From Hirsutella rhossiliensis (lineage: Eukaryota; Ascomycota; Sordariomycetes; Hypocreales; Ophiocordycipitaceae): 64,000 nucleotides of DNA. This document shows positions 36,201 through 46,890 of the stretch, one piece after another; position 1 is the first letter of the stretch, and each line of letters opens with the position of its first letter. The notes under the pieces were generated by a model that was not told the DNA's origin, ran no database searches, and saw only the letters and a list, made by a program, of their open reading frames with translations. Location of the stretch: contig NW_025408667.1 in the NCBI RefSeq assembly GCF_020360975.1, forward strand, positions 992,001 to 1,056,000. Reading direction: 5' to 3'. A program made the translations under genes and the position numbers.

Positions 36201-39200
36201 TAATTAAGCGTAGTCCTCTATCTTTCTTTACTACTAGAAAAAAAGGGTTCCTATAGGGCCTATGCCCTTCTTTAAGGACTCCTATTTCTAGTTTAATTTT
36301 AAGGATATTAATAACTTTCTACTTTATTACTTTTAGGATTAAGATTAAGGCTACTTACTACGCCTTATATTTTATTATCCTAATAACCTATAGGGGGGCT
36401 ATAGCTAAGTCGACTTTACTTCTTTCTATAAAGTCCTAGGATAACGCTACTTCCTTATTAAATAGAATACTATCGAAGATCCGGATTTCTACTTCTATAA
36501 AAAAGCCCTTAAATTATTCGTAAATTGCTTTAAGTCTTTCTTATATTAGCCGCTTTCCTTTCTATATACTTAAGAATTTTCCTATTAAGTATTCCGGGTA
36601 GGGTCTAGGCTATATCTTATCTTTAATAGTGTTTTATTTAGTTTTCTTTTAGTTAAGGTCCCCTTCTAGCGTTAAGCCGTTTAATAAAGCATCGTTAATA
36701 GGGTTAATCTTATCTACTTTTCTTTTAAAGAGAGTATTAACTCTTAGATTATATAATCTAATAGGTCGTTTCCTCCCTATCTTAACTTTAACCTTCTAAA
36801 TCTTTCTAAACTTCTTTCTAGCTCTAATGATATTTTTCTTAAATTCTCCTATAGCCTCTATAACTATAACTTTAATAATCTCTTTTACTATCTTAGATCT
36901 AATAGCTAGAATCGCTTTATCTCATTCGTCTATAATTAATTACTATTATACTAGTGCTATTAAGGGCTCGTTTACGCTAGCGTAGGCTAGGTTAGGGACT
37001 TAGTTAGCGCCCCCTCTATAACTAAGGATCTTACCTCCTAGTAAGAGAATCTTAGCCGTTAGGGTATCTATAAGGGGTTCTCTCCGTAATTATTAGGTAG
37101 CTCCTAGGTTATCTTCTTTAACTTCTATTACTAAAGCCTAAAAAAAATTTCTTAGGAGCTAGGTAGCTATTTCCTATATAGTCTCCTCGAGCTTTAGTCT
37201 TTTATATATATCTTTATTAACTATTAAGGTCGTAGTCTAAAAGGATTTTACTATATCGACCTCGTTCGGAAGTTCCTATTTAATAGCTCCTACCGCTAGC
37301 GTAACTACCTAGATAGTACCGATTTAATATTTAACCTATATATCGCCGTTCCTTAGAGAATAATTAAATAATATACGCGCGGCTCTAATAAATAGTATGC
37401 CTAAGATAAAGGGGACTAAGACTCCGTTTAGCGTAATATAAAGATAGATTAGTATCTAGGCCGTGCTTAGATAAAGATTAGTCTCTACCTCCCTAACTAT
37501 ATCTATAGGGGACCTAGTATACGCCGTTATTAATGCTCTTATCGGTAGGATTTTAAGCCTATATACGTTTATATATCTTTTAGTAATAAGGTTTCCTTTA
37601 AACCTAGTATCGATTAGGGCGCTTAGAACTTTAGCTTTCTAGCTACCGAGCTATACTTAAATATAGGGTAGGTCTTATATATACTTAAGCGAGCGGAAAG
37701 GTATAAGGACCGTATTTATATATATTATAGGAATCGCTATAAGGTCTTCTAGAGTTATCTCCTAGTATCTTATTAAGAGTGCTACTTCCTATATAATAAA
37801 TTTATCTTTCTTTAGTCTTATTACCTCTAGAGTTTATTAATTAAATAGTCCTTAGGCTAGTTATATTACGCTAATCGTATTAGTTATAAACCTAACTTTC
37901 TTTAGTACTTATTAGACTTTAAGGCACTTATAATCCGATTCTTTATAAGTAAGGTAAGTAAGCTTAATTAGTTCGACCTAGTATTCTTTGTTTTATTCTT
38001 CGACTTATACTAAAGCTACCGCGAGTTTTCCTTATAGATATTTAAGGAGGAGTAAACTACTCTCTATATTATCTTCGGCTACTTTTATAACTATTATCGT
38101 AGCTCTATAAGGTCTTATATTACTCTTTACTTTCTCTAAGGTCTAGAATTTAGTATTTTCTATACCTTAGGCTATATCTATATATCTTATACTAAGTCTC
38201 TTACTTAGTTAAGGAATAAAGTTAATTAGGTAATTTAAAAGGATCGGGATTCTTTTATATATAATTTCTCTAACGATTTTATCTATAAGTCTATCGAACT
38301 TCTTATCTAAATCTACTTTATATCTATAGTATATAGGGATAATCTTTAGGCTAGTTTTTACTATTCTCGTTATCTCTATTTCCTCTACGTTCTCTACTTC
38401 TAGATTCCTTAGCTTCTACTTATATAGGCTTCTATATTTCTAGAACTAGTCTAAGAAACTAGATTCTCTTTTACTAGTAGCTTAATTTAAGTAAGATAGT
38501 ATAACTATAGCTTTAACTTATTTTATAAGTAGTAATATAAAGGAGTCTAGCTATATATCTACCTAGTATACGATAAGCCTTTAAATATATATACTTATTT
38601 AAGAAAACCTATTAGTAAGTACTAGGGGAATTACGCTTCCGTTATCTTTTCTTTTAAGGTAAAGAGTCCCGTTTACTACTTTATATATTATAAATCCGAT
38701 CTTATAGTCCTAAGAGTATACCTCGTACTTATTAGGGTAGTATCTTTCTTTACCGTAATAGAAGTATCTCCTAGGCTAGTTAAAAGCATTAACCTAAAAC
38801 TATATATATTAATTAGATAGGTAGTAAAATCCGATAGTATTTATACTACCTCCTCGTCTATAACTTAAAGAGTAGCCTCTACTACTAACGCGTCTTTATT
38901 CCCTATTAAGCTAGTTAAATATCTACTCTTACTAGCGAGTAAGGTTAATCTTTATATCTTTAAAGGCTCTTATTAAGTCTAAGATCTCCTTTATAGGCTA
39001 TCTAGGTTTCTTATCTATTTTCTTTAACTCTTTAAGAAGTTTTTCTTCGCCCTTATTAGATTTAGCTTCCTCTATTACTTCGTTAATTTCCCTAAAGAGC
39101 TAGTCTTTCTTTAGGTTCTTAAGCTTCTAATTATAGACTTTAGATACTATATCTTATCGCTTAACGTCTTAGTAAGGTGCTAAGTAGTTATTAATTATAT

Positions 39201-40318
39201 AGATAAGGCTTTTATATAAGAGTTTCGAGATAACTTTAGATATCTTCCCGTTTCTCTCTATAACGTTAATAATAAGCTCCTTTAGTATTATATAGTAAAT
39301 AAAGTATAACTAGACTATAGATTCTTCCTAGCTATTAGGTTATACCTTATACTATAAGTATAAGTAGAGACTAAGCTATTCTATAACTTCTATAATAGTC
39401 TTAGGCTTTTTAGTATTATAATAGTCTAAGCGGTCGTTAGTAGTTTCTAGTTATTTAATATTATATATATAGTAGTATTAAAGGAGTCTCTTCTTTACTT
39501 CTTCTTAGGTAAGTCCGTTTATAAGAATTTTAATAGTAGGGGCTTATATAAAGGAGATATAGACTTTAAGCTAGTCTATTTTATCCTTATTATAGATATG
39601 GTTAATGCGTATCTCTTATTCGAACTTCTTAAGGAATTTAGTTATGTTTTTACTATTAAATTTACTAATAGGTAAGAGTTATAGTTAGCGGAGTCTTCCT
39701 ATAAGGTTATCTTAGCTTCTAGCGAGTATATCTTTAAGTCTATTAGTAATCTTATTAATATCTACCTTAATTTTCTTTATATCGCTAGTAGTAGGATTAG
39801 ATAATCCCTCTTAATAGCTAACGTTTCTAGATATAGTATACCCGTAGATTATAAGGTTACGAAATTTAGAGTTAGAGTTTTTAGAGTTAAAGGATATCTT
39901 ATTATAACTATCTTATTACTTACTTTCTTATTTATTAGCGGGAGGTAAGCGTTCTCTATAAGCTACTACGTAAAGGAGAGCTAAGGTTAAGGTTATTAAG
40001 GTATCCCTCGTTAATACCTATATTAGTATTATTAGTACGTATATAAGTAAGAGGTCTCGGTAGGGTTCTAGAACGGTCTAGATTACGCTATTATTATTAT
40101 TTATATCTTTTAAAGTATTATATAAGGATTATAGTTTCTTAACTAAGTCGCTAGTATTAGGGGTTATAGGGCCGATAATAGGAGCTTAGGGTTTTTTAGT
40201 ATTAGCTTATTACTTTTCCTTTACTACTAGCGAAGGCATTATCTAATTATTTATTTCCCGGTAAGTCTATCGCCTTATTAGGTCCCTAACTCTAGCTATT
40301 AAGGTAGTTATCTTAAGG
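33212..40318 (-). mobile_element. Minus-strand Ty3/Gypsy element
   Basis: Read right to left, a gag region (about 39,900-38,300) has a zinc knuckle near 38,725-38,790 (RRYFYYGKERYY, Cys/His changed to Tyr). Reverse transcriptase follows at about 36,330-35,880, with SRNLTIFAILI and, at the catalytic box, FLANISIKGP, matching the FVDDIGVKGP type of fungal Gypsy elements with Asp changed. RNase H follows (about 35,750-35,000; NASLLGQGAVLI, EAKYDAIKREYRAILSALKR, SVADGL), then an integrase-sized region (about 34,900-33,700). No clear LTR pair is seen; the 194-bp repeat to the left may belong to it. Confidence 0.85.
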
Positions 40319-40790
40319 TATATAAGCAAAAGCGGAATTTTAGGAAATTAAGGAATCACGTAAGACTACGTAATAGAGGGGAAGAAGGAGTATAAGGTAG
40401 GATTTTCAACGGAATTTATTAGTAGTGTATTAGTGTATGGAAGAGGTGTTAAAGTTAATAATTCTCTATCTATCTACCAGCGGACATGCTGTCTTATATA
40501 GATAATTGTAGCTGAACGGAAGAACCTTTCGGAACCAGATTTAGGCTGCCGTATAGCCCTAAGACTAGGGAATTCCGTGATATCTCGAGTGAATCTAGAA
40601 GTGTCTTGGTTCCACTGATATTTGTGTTTAGAGGAGGTTGGTCGTGCCGGTGTTCTTAAGAGGTCTTAGCTAGCATTCTAAGCTAGCTCTGTTCCTTCGA
40701 TTCCCGATTGTACGATAACCGGCAACCCGTTTAATGCATAATAACATGCAAAATAACGAGCGATTCTTGCTCTATAGGATAAGATTTTGT
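40319..40790 (-). mobile_element. Weakly mutated solo LTR related to the Copia LTR
   Basis: About 470 bp with normal TG and CA frequency inside an otherwise TG/CA-free block. It aligns in patches with the 18,318 Copia LTR: the start TATAAG, a shared GAAGGAGTATA, GGAATTTAT, and a shared ATGCAT-containing end. The boundaries are approximate. No internal coding region follows, so it is read as a solo LTR of a related family that arrived after, or escaped, RIP. Confidence 0.65.
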
Positions 40791-41017
40791 CTATAATTAA
40801 TATACTACTTATTAGCTTATATAATCGGGAGAGTATATTATAGCTGCTTTATTTATAGTAGGAACACCGTTCCTTATAAGTTGCTACTTTAATTATTAAA
40901 TCCCTAGATTTTATTTTTTCTAAATAGTACTATCGTCCTCCGGGTATTCTCGGCTTCGTAAAGCTACTCGTCGCTATATAAATAAAACGGAACAACGAGT
41001 TTACGCCTTAGAGACTA

Positions 41018-41404
41018 GTTTTAACGGGGACGAGGGCATATACCTAAAGCACGCGTAGTATATAGCTAAGGATTAGTAGAGCAATTAACTATATAATTAT
41101 CTAATTATCGGTCCTATATATAGCTCTAAGGGCCTTAGGTTATAAATATAAGTCTTAGAGATTTCTTTACTCTATACCTCTTTATCTCTACTAGAGTCGC
41201 GTAACTAGCGGCCTCTACTTTAAAGGGGAAAAACAAAAATTTTAAATTAACTATAATTAAGGAAGATACTTAATTAGATAATTAAGGTCTTTATAAAGCC
41301 TTTAAGTATACTTTAAAGGAGGTAAGAAAAGGGGGGGGGGGCGCTAAGGGTCTTATCCCTTTAACGGGCTAATATCTATAGGGGTGCGATCTTACCCGTT
41401 AAAC
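41018..41404. mobile_element. 387-bp element with terminal inverted repeats, copy 2
   Basis: The ends are GTTTTAACGGG and CCCGTTAAAC, imperfectly inverted, with TA on both sides (41,016-41,017 and 41,405-41,406), consistent with a TA target-site duplication. It matches 28,098-28,483. No coding capacity is visible. The pattern fits a Tc1/mariner-type MITE, though the superfamily is inferred only from the TA duplication. Confidence 0.75.
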
Positions 41405-41406
41405 TA

Positions 41407-42945
41407 TCCTTATCTTTCCTTTCTTAAGGGTATATATCTACTAGTCTCCTTTAGTTTAAGGGGGGTTATCTTATTTACTAGACCCTCTTTAGCTTAGCCG
41501 CTATTTACGCTACTTAATTAGTATAGGCGGCGAAGCTTAATATAGGGAGGTTAATTATAGCTAACGCCTCGTAGAGCTAGATTCCTAGAGCCCCCTCTAG
41601 GAAGACGATCTAAACGTTATATAGCTAGGACCCCTTTTTAGCCTTAAAGAGTCTCTACTTAAACTTTAGGAGGAACGCTATAAACGTTTAACTCTCCCCT
41701 TATTTTATTATCTAGATCGCCGCCGCTATATATAACTAGATATCTATATTAAAGTATATTAAGTCGAGGTACTTTAAGAATTCCTATTAATTATAGCCCC
41801 TCTCCGCCCTTATTCTATAGTATATAGCGACCGTTTATTATAGCCTAGCGTCTAAGTAGTTATAAATAAGGTAAAAGATTTCCTTTAAGCTTAAGAAGAA
41901 TTCTTTATCGATCTTATACTTTTCTTATATATATTATACTTATAAGGTATAATGCCTTTATTACCCGTTAAATTTTCTTAGGCTTAGGAGAGGCTTCTTA
42001 TAGATATTCTTCCTTATTATTCTTACCTTAGTTATTAGTATCGCTGCCCCCCTTATCGCCCTTAAGGGCGGTATTAAACTACTTATCTCGCCCTTAGCCC
42101 CCTTTTATATACCTATCCTTATCGGTTTATTTATCCTTTAATATATCCTCTTAATCTAGCTAATTAGTTCCTATATCTTTAGTTAGCTCTATATTACTTA
42201 ATACCTTATCTTTACCTCTCTTACTTATAGTAAGAGTATCGCTTACTTTATTATTAGCCGGGCGTTAGGCCCTCTTATCGCTACTCCCGGCCGTCCTTAG
42301 GCCTATTCTCCTCCCTCTAAGTTATCGGGATATCTATATTATATCCTTTAGGTCCGATCTCTCTCTAGGCTTTATAGCCTTATTTAAAAGGAGCTTTAAA
42401 TATATTAAGGGGCCGGCGTATACTTAGTATAGTAGTATAGGGCCGAATAATTATTTATTTAAAGCTAAGGAGAAAGAAGGAAAACTCTATCCTAGTCGTA
42501 ACGGCTATCTATCTTCCTTAGTCCCTAGCTCGACCTATATTCGGGTGCTATTCGGCCTAAGTTCGGGTCGAGCTCTATCCATACGTAGGTCTACTTTAGC
42601 CCGACTTTAGTACGGTCGCTATAATATAACCTTAGCCCTCTACGGGCGTAGCCCGTAATAATAGCTATAACTTTTATAGAGCTAGCAAGCTACCTATAAG
42701 ACTAATAGGGCCTTATCTAGTAAATAGATAGGATTTCCTATATAGTTAAGGAGGTACAAGTAACCCCCTTAACTCTTTAAATTTAGGCTATTAGCTACCT
42801 ATAGCGTATTATAACCACCCTAGGAGTCGAATAATAAACTAACTAGCTAGCGTAGCTTCCGGAATAGGTTTTTAACCCTCGCTAATTCGCCTAGCGGGGA
42901 CCTATAACCGGGCTTATAACTCTTAAGCTAGTAAAATACCGCTAT
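41407..42945. repeat. RIP-mutated sequence at the right edge of block 1
   Basis: TG/CA-poor and unidentified. It becomes slightly more GC-rich toward the right (42,480-42,660). The change to normal dinucleotide content occurs within a few tens of bases around 42,945-42,970. Confidence 0.6.
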
Positions 42946-43033
42946 ACTATGCAAAATAAGGGCACCCCCGATAGAGGTGTTACTAACGCGTATTATAGGC
43001 CCTTGTCCTAACAGGAACCCTGTCAAGGGAGGC

Positions 43034-43116
43034 TACTCGTGCCCGCCCCCACTTTAAGGGGATTAAAAGTGGGTGAGCTAAAGCGAATCCTCTTAAAGTG
43101 GGGGCGGGCACGAGTA
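43034..43116. repeat. 31-bp inverted repeat (hairpin) at the island edge
   Basis: Arms 43,034-43,064 and 43,086-43,116 are complementary over 31 bp with one mismatch, around a 21-nt loop. Each arm starts TACTCGTGCCCG and is GC-rich, unlike the RIP-mutated DNA 90 bp to the left. It may be a foldback element or fused transposon ends; no coding sequence is attached. Confidence 0.9.
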
Positions 43117-44599
43117 CGTGAAACATACTCCGCTGGGCCGGTTCCTTTAATTCCGACTTAAGCGGGGGTTATAAATCGTCCGATATGCGTTGACTCCAAT
43201 CTAACTCTCAGCAAGCTGAGAGCGCGGGCGGAAGGATAAGGGCAGGCACAATTAAGTCTAAACGATGATATATGTTTTCTATCTATTTGGGCGACATTGA
43301 GGGGGTATTTATACGAATAGATACCCATATGGGACCCGTGGAGGCCCTAAATCAGGGCCAATTCCCGTGTATCGTGTGCGGATTAGACCCTCAGTCTGCT
43401 CCCTCTGACAGTAACCTTTGCAATATCATGAAACTGGCCCACCCATGCAATAGAGTTAAAGCGCTCGACCCTACGCACGAACCCAACGACTGCGCACCAA
43501 TCATCTCCGTGCTTCCAACTCTCTTCTCCCTCCAACACCCATCCTTATACCATCCAGTCTTCCTGTTTATGTTCGTGGCCGACTGAGCACATTTGTTCGT
43601 GTCCACCGCATCTGGCCGCCCCAAATCCTTCAGCCTTCATCCCCCCATAATGGAGTGACTATGAAATCGCCGCCGTGCTTCATGTTTCCAGCTTTGGCAG
43701 ATGGCCTACATAACTTGGATGCCAATATTGTTCGGCTTCATGTTGCTGGTGATTGAATGGATGGCTCACGAGTCACTGTTCCTCAACCTACCTCCACTTA
43801 AGCAAATCTATCCACGTTTTCAATAAACCAATCCATGACGCCGGTTTACGCGTTAGCTTGGTCCCTATGTGGTCACAGTGTTAGCTTATTTTGTATGGCT
43901 CGTTTGTTGATCGATAGTCACGTGTGTGTACACTCGCTTTCTACTTCGCCGCCGAGTTCCTGGTGAGCTTGTTGTAACTTACTCATGACGCCGATGGTCC
44001 TTGAAACAGCATCCTAAGCTCTCGTCCGTCATTACACTATAACAAGCAGCACGCTGCGTTGCTGACGACGCTAGAAACCTACAGGGGAAGCCGGGATAGC
44101 GGAAATTAGTACGTATGGAATGGATGAATGAAACGAGCTCTCATGGCTGCTTTTATCTCAACGTTATGCGTCAACACCACACAAGTCGCCAAACCACCCC
44201 GCCCGCCCGCATAACGCAATACCCGCTATGGTATATTACCTGTTCGAGGCAGCGGAGCAATCTGCCACCTACGTTCTAGATAGTGAGGCTGCTGAGGCAT
44301 AAAATTCTCGCATTCATGCAAACCCATCCCGTCCGCCCCCGAGGACCATGGCCCTTGTTGAGCTGGGCCAACTATCTATCTGGACCTATGATGGCCAATC
44401 TATTCTTAATAGTAAAATGAAAGTGGGGAGCTTCTAGAATGCATAGGACACGGAAGAGGCATATTGGCATGATACTTGAAACGAGTTGTGGGGAGCCGTA
44501 CGTTGTCCACTGCCTTGAGGCTCACTGACCAGCAATCACTGGACGGGCCCGGTTGAGTAAAGGCAACTTGGTCACGTTTCTACTGGGGGTGGCTGATTC
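43117..44599. other. Upstream region of the secreted-protein gene
   Basis: This is normal, non-RIP sequence. A 104-codon ATG-started frame at 43,272-43,586 lacks any recognisable domain and is not called. The long non-coding stretch is compatible with a large regulated promoter, as often seen for secreted proteins, but no factor site can be assigned. Confidence 0.45.
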
Positions 44600-44606
44600 T
44601 ATAAAA
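44600..44606 (+). promoter_or_regulatory. TATA box of the secreted-protein gene
   Basis: TATAAAA lies 124 bp before the ATG at 44,730, preceded by a GC-rich stretch and followed by a pyrimidine-rich leader (44,640-44,715). Transcription probably starts around 44,630-44,650. A strong TATA box suggests inducible expression, in contrast to the TATA-less housekeeping genes at the left. Confidence 0.6.
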
Positions 44607-44729
44607 GGCACCGCTCTGAATTACATTCCTTGGTTGTTGAACTACTACCGCTCTTTGTTATCTTCGTTCGGTCTTGGATTTTCTCTTCACCCATTCTTTA
44701 CTTTTACCACCATCTTCATTACACACAAG

Positions 44730-45635
44730 ATGCGTTCCACTACTCTCCTTACTCTAGCGCTGCCGCTCATTGCGGCCTTCTCTCTGCACGAGGCGACGCC
44801 CAAACGGAACAATGAGAAGCGTTGGAAGCCCTCACAGGGCGAACTGGACGGGACCATCTGGAATGAGCGCCCGGAAGCCGAGTCCGGAGCCAAATGGAAC
44901 GTCAAGTATTGGAATCCTCGCAAGGGCGTGATGGACGGGACTGCGTGGGATGGCCCGCCCGACGAGGTGGATGGCTCCAAATGGAGCAAAGCGTCCGGCA
45001 ATGATCGCTCGAAGCGTCCTATTCCTCAAAGCCCGAACCCTCCGGTTGTGTCTCCGTTGAAGGGCTCGGCTGGAGCGCGGCCGGTTGAGTCGCAGCCGGT
45101 CGAGCCGCAGCCCCCGACCGTCGAGGATAGATTCGGGGACTCGAATGTAGACACCGGCCATGACGGTGGCAACGTGTCGCCACCTTCCGGCTCGACTCGG
45201 CTTCCCGAACCAACGCCTGAACAAGAAGATAGTGCCTCTGAGGACAATTCGGTCGGCACCGGTGGCGAGTATATGGCCATCGTCAACAAGTGGCGCAAGA
45301 AGATGAGCCTAGAGGAACTCAAGCACGACCAGAAGCTCGAGAGCAACGCCCGCCGGACAAGCAGCCAGAGCGGCGGTCAGCTGACGCACTATCTCTTCCC
45401 CGGGTCTATAGGGCAGGTCATGGCACCTGGCAAAGAGAACGACTTTGAGCGCGTCTTCGTCGGCGGCTGGTTGTGCGAGCTGCCAAACCTGTCAGGTCTC
45501 GGCAGCATCTGCAAATCGATGAGCAAGGGGTGGATGTACAACACCGTGAGCCATGCCGAGCTCCTCACCTCGACCAAGCACTCTAAGATTGGGTGCGGCT
45601 TCGAGCACGGCATCTGGACCTGCGACTTGGCCTGA
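44730..45635 (+). CDS. Secreted CAP/PR-1-like protein with a tryptophan-repeat propeptide
   Basis: 301 codons starting at ATG 44,730, the first ATG after a TATA box and leader, with no intron. Residues 1-18 form a signal peptide (LLTLALPLIAAF core). Kex2-type Lys-Arg pairs lie at 25-26, 30-31 and 95-96. Between the last two are two 29-residue repeats with Trp at 32, 44, 56 and 61, 73, 85, and the shared core DGT(I/A)W. A Pro/Ser/Gly-rich linker follows (about 97-177). Residues 178-301 form a degenerate CAP domain: VNKWRKKMSLEELKHDQKLE; H220 in LTH; GQ in place of the usual GE; HAELL with H275; then KIGCG and a WTCDLA end. Its Cys are 249, 261, 289 and 298. CAP proteins are secreted, and some bind sterols or act in host interaction; no such function is shown here. 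It lies alone in a small island between transposon blocks. Confidence 0.8.
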   Translation: MRSTTLLTLALPLIAAFSLHEATPKRNNEKRWKPSQGELDGTIWNERPEAESGAKWNVKYWNPRKGVMDGTAWDGPPDEVDGSKWSKASGNDRSKRPIPQSPNPPVVSPLKGSAGARPVESQPVEPQPPTVEDRFGDSNVDTGHDGGNVSPPSGSTRLPEPTPEQEDSASEDNSVGTGGEYMAIVNKWRKKMSLEELKHDQKLESNARRTSSQSGGQLTHYLFPGSIGQVMAPGKENDFERVFVGGWLCELPNLSGLGSICKSMSKGWMYNTVSHAELLTSTKHSKIGCGFEHGIWTCDLA

Positions 45636-46890
45636 GGTCGATGGTGATTCACGATGCGTCCCCTCTGAACGTGACTACTCAATCTCAACAGAAAATACCG
45701 GGTTGGACGGTCACGATGGCCTCAAATTGGTGAGCTATCCGAGGAGCCATTTGACACGGATTGGGGCAAAGCATGCACGAATTTCTTCAAGTTGAGTGTA
45801 TACTAGCTTATCAAGCACCTTCTTGGCTTCCTTCGCTGTGCCTGCATTGAGATCTTGTAAGGAGGTACTCTAAGCTAGACAACGGATTCAACTCTTCCTG
45901 CCGTGAAAGCGCATGCAGGACCTCCTATTGAGATCATCTTGTCGTCGAATTCGGTGATTGGTCTTGAGAGATTCGTATAAAGAGCTGCAAAAATTCCGTG
46001 CGTTTGTTCACTCACTTTATAGTGAGGCCTGAATTCGCAGGCGGCAGTGACGGGCTGCAGCCCTGCCTGATCAAGACTGCAATGCACTTTGGCACGGCTC
46101 TGTAACGAGGACTACGGCTACGTACGGCAGGCTATAGAGGTCACTGTTGCTGTCGAGAAGGAGGTCCGAACGAGTTGAGGTCTCTAGGTCTCTCTAGGTA
46201 ATACAGCTTGAAACCAGGTAAGAAGGGAGGTTTGCAGACTGTTATTTCTTCTTCTTAGACCACTGAGGGGTCCGGAGGATCTCCTATTCGAACGGGGACC
46301 CTTTAAGGAGTCCGGCATAACTATTACTGGCCCGGGGACCTCCAGAAACTGATCTATCGATCTAATAGCTAGAAGAGCTATTTGATCGGGGAGATCGAGC
46401 TGATGTTACTGATATCGCACGAGGTGTAGAGCAGCAGCAAATATAAAGATTAGGAAGAACTCTTGATTTAACTTGGCCTTATTAATATCTCTTTACTTCT
46501 AAAGTGCCAACATGTATGCATATGCATGGGAAGGTCGGGATATAGCGAAGCCTTCAGCGTACGAAGCCTTATAATAAGGAACGTTTGCCCTCCTCGGAAT
46601 CAGCCTGGGAAGAAGAAGGTAACCTCTGTAAGACCTATATGGGAGTAAGCGGCTCCCAGGACGCGGTCCAACCGACCAATCGACTCGCCACTCCTCTTAT
46701 TAGGGAAACTTAGTAATATAGCCTGAGGTCTATTCGTTTTACCGGCTTAGACCTATTAGATGGCGTGTTAGTGATGCTTCCACCCATAGCAAGGGTTTAA
46801 GGTGTCACGCGCCTAAAGTGCTTGACTCCGGTAGATAGCTGGTTAACTCGAACTACTAGCTAGAGTAACTATTCTAGAGAAAGCATAGGG
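45636..46890. other. Right flank of the island, no gene seen
   Basis: This is the 3' flank of the CAP-like gene followed by about 1 kb of normal-composition DNA. Short open frames here lack any recognisable feature. The part from 46,150 to 46,800 has short direct repeats (AGGTCTCTAGGTCTCTCTAGG) and looks like the edge of an unmutated mobile element, but that is not established. Confidence 0.45.

Larger units (their letters stand above)
9300..42945. repeat. RIP-saturated transposon block 1
   Basis: About 33.6 kb that is strongly TA-rich and contains almost no TG or CA dinucleotides, while CG, CT and CC persist. That is the signature of RIP acting on CpA on both strands. No open frame of even 60 codons with a usual start exists here. 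Recognisable pol genes carry stops at former Trp and Gln codons (TAG, TAA) and Tyr at former Cys positions. The individual elements are listed separately. Less mutated patches lie inside the minus-strand Copia element (18.3-24.6 kb) and at 40,319-40,790. Confidence 0.95.
42946..46890. other. Island of non-RIP sequence between two dead transposon blocks
   Basis: TG and CA occur at normal frequency across about 3.9 kb, and both edges are sharp. The island contains one convincing gene (44,730-45,635) with its promoter, a perfect hairpin near the left edge, and flanks without recognisable genes. 45,636-46,890 has no gene I can support; part of it (46,150-46,800) could be an old mobile-element end. 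Confidence 0.8.

Noticed and set aside
28098..41404. One 13-kb LTR retrotransposon bounded by the two ~386-bp repeats
   Set aside because: The repeats have inverted termini and TA flanks, and the interior holds unrelated elements, so two copies of a small inverted-repeat element fit better.
42880..42965. tRNA-like string on the minus strand near the block edge
   Set aside because: A D-arm-like and a T-arm-like piece can be imagined, but the acceptor and T stems do not pair, so no tRNA is called.
43272..43586. 104-codon frame with a real ATG in the island
   Set aside because: It has no signal peptide, domain or compositional sign of a real protein, and the reverse strand is open over a similar length. 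It could be a chance frame; transcript data would be needed.
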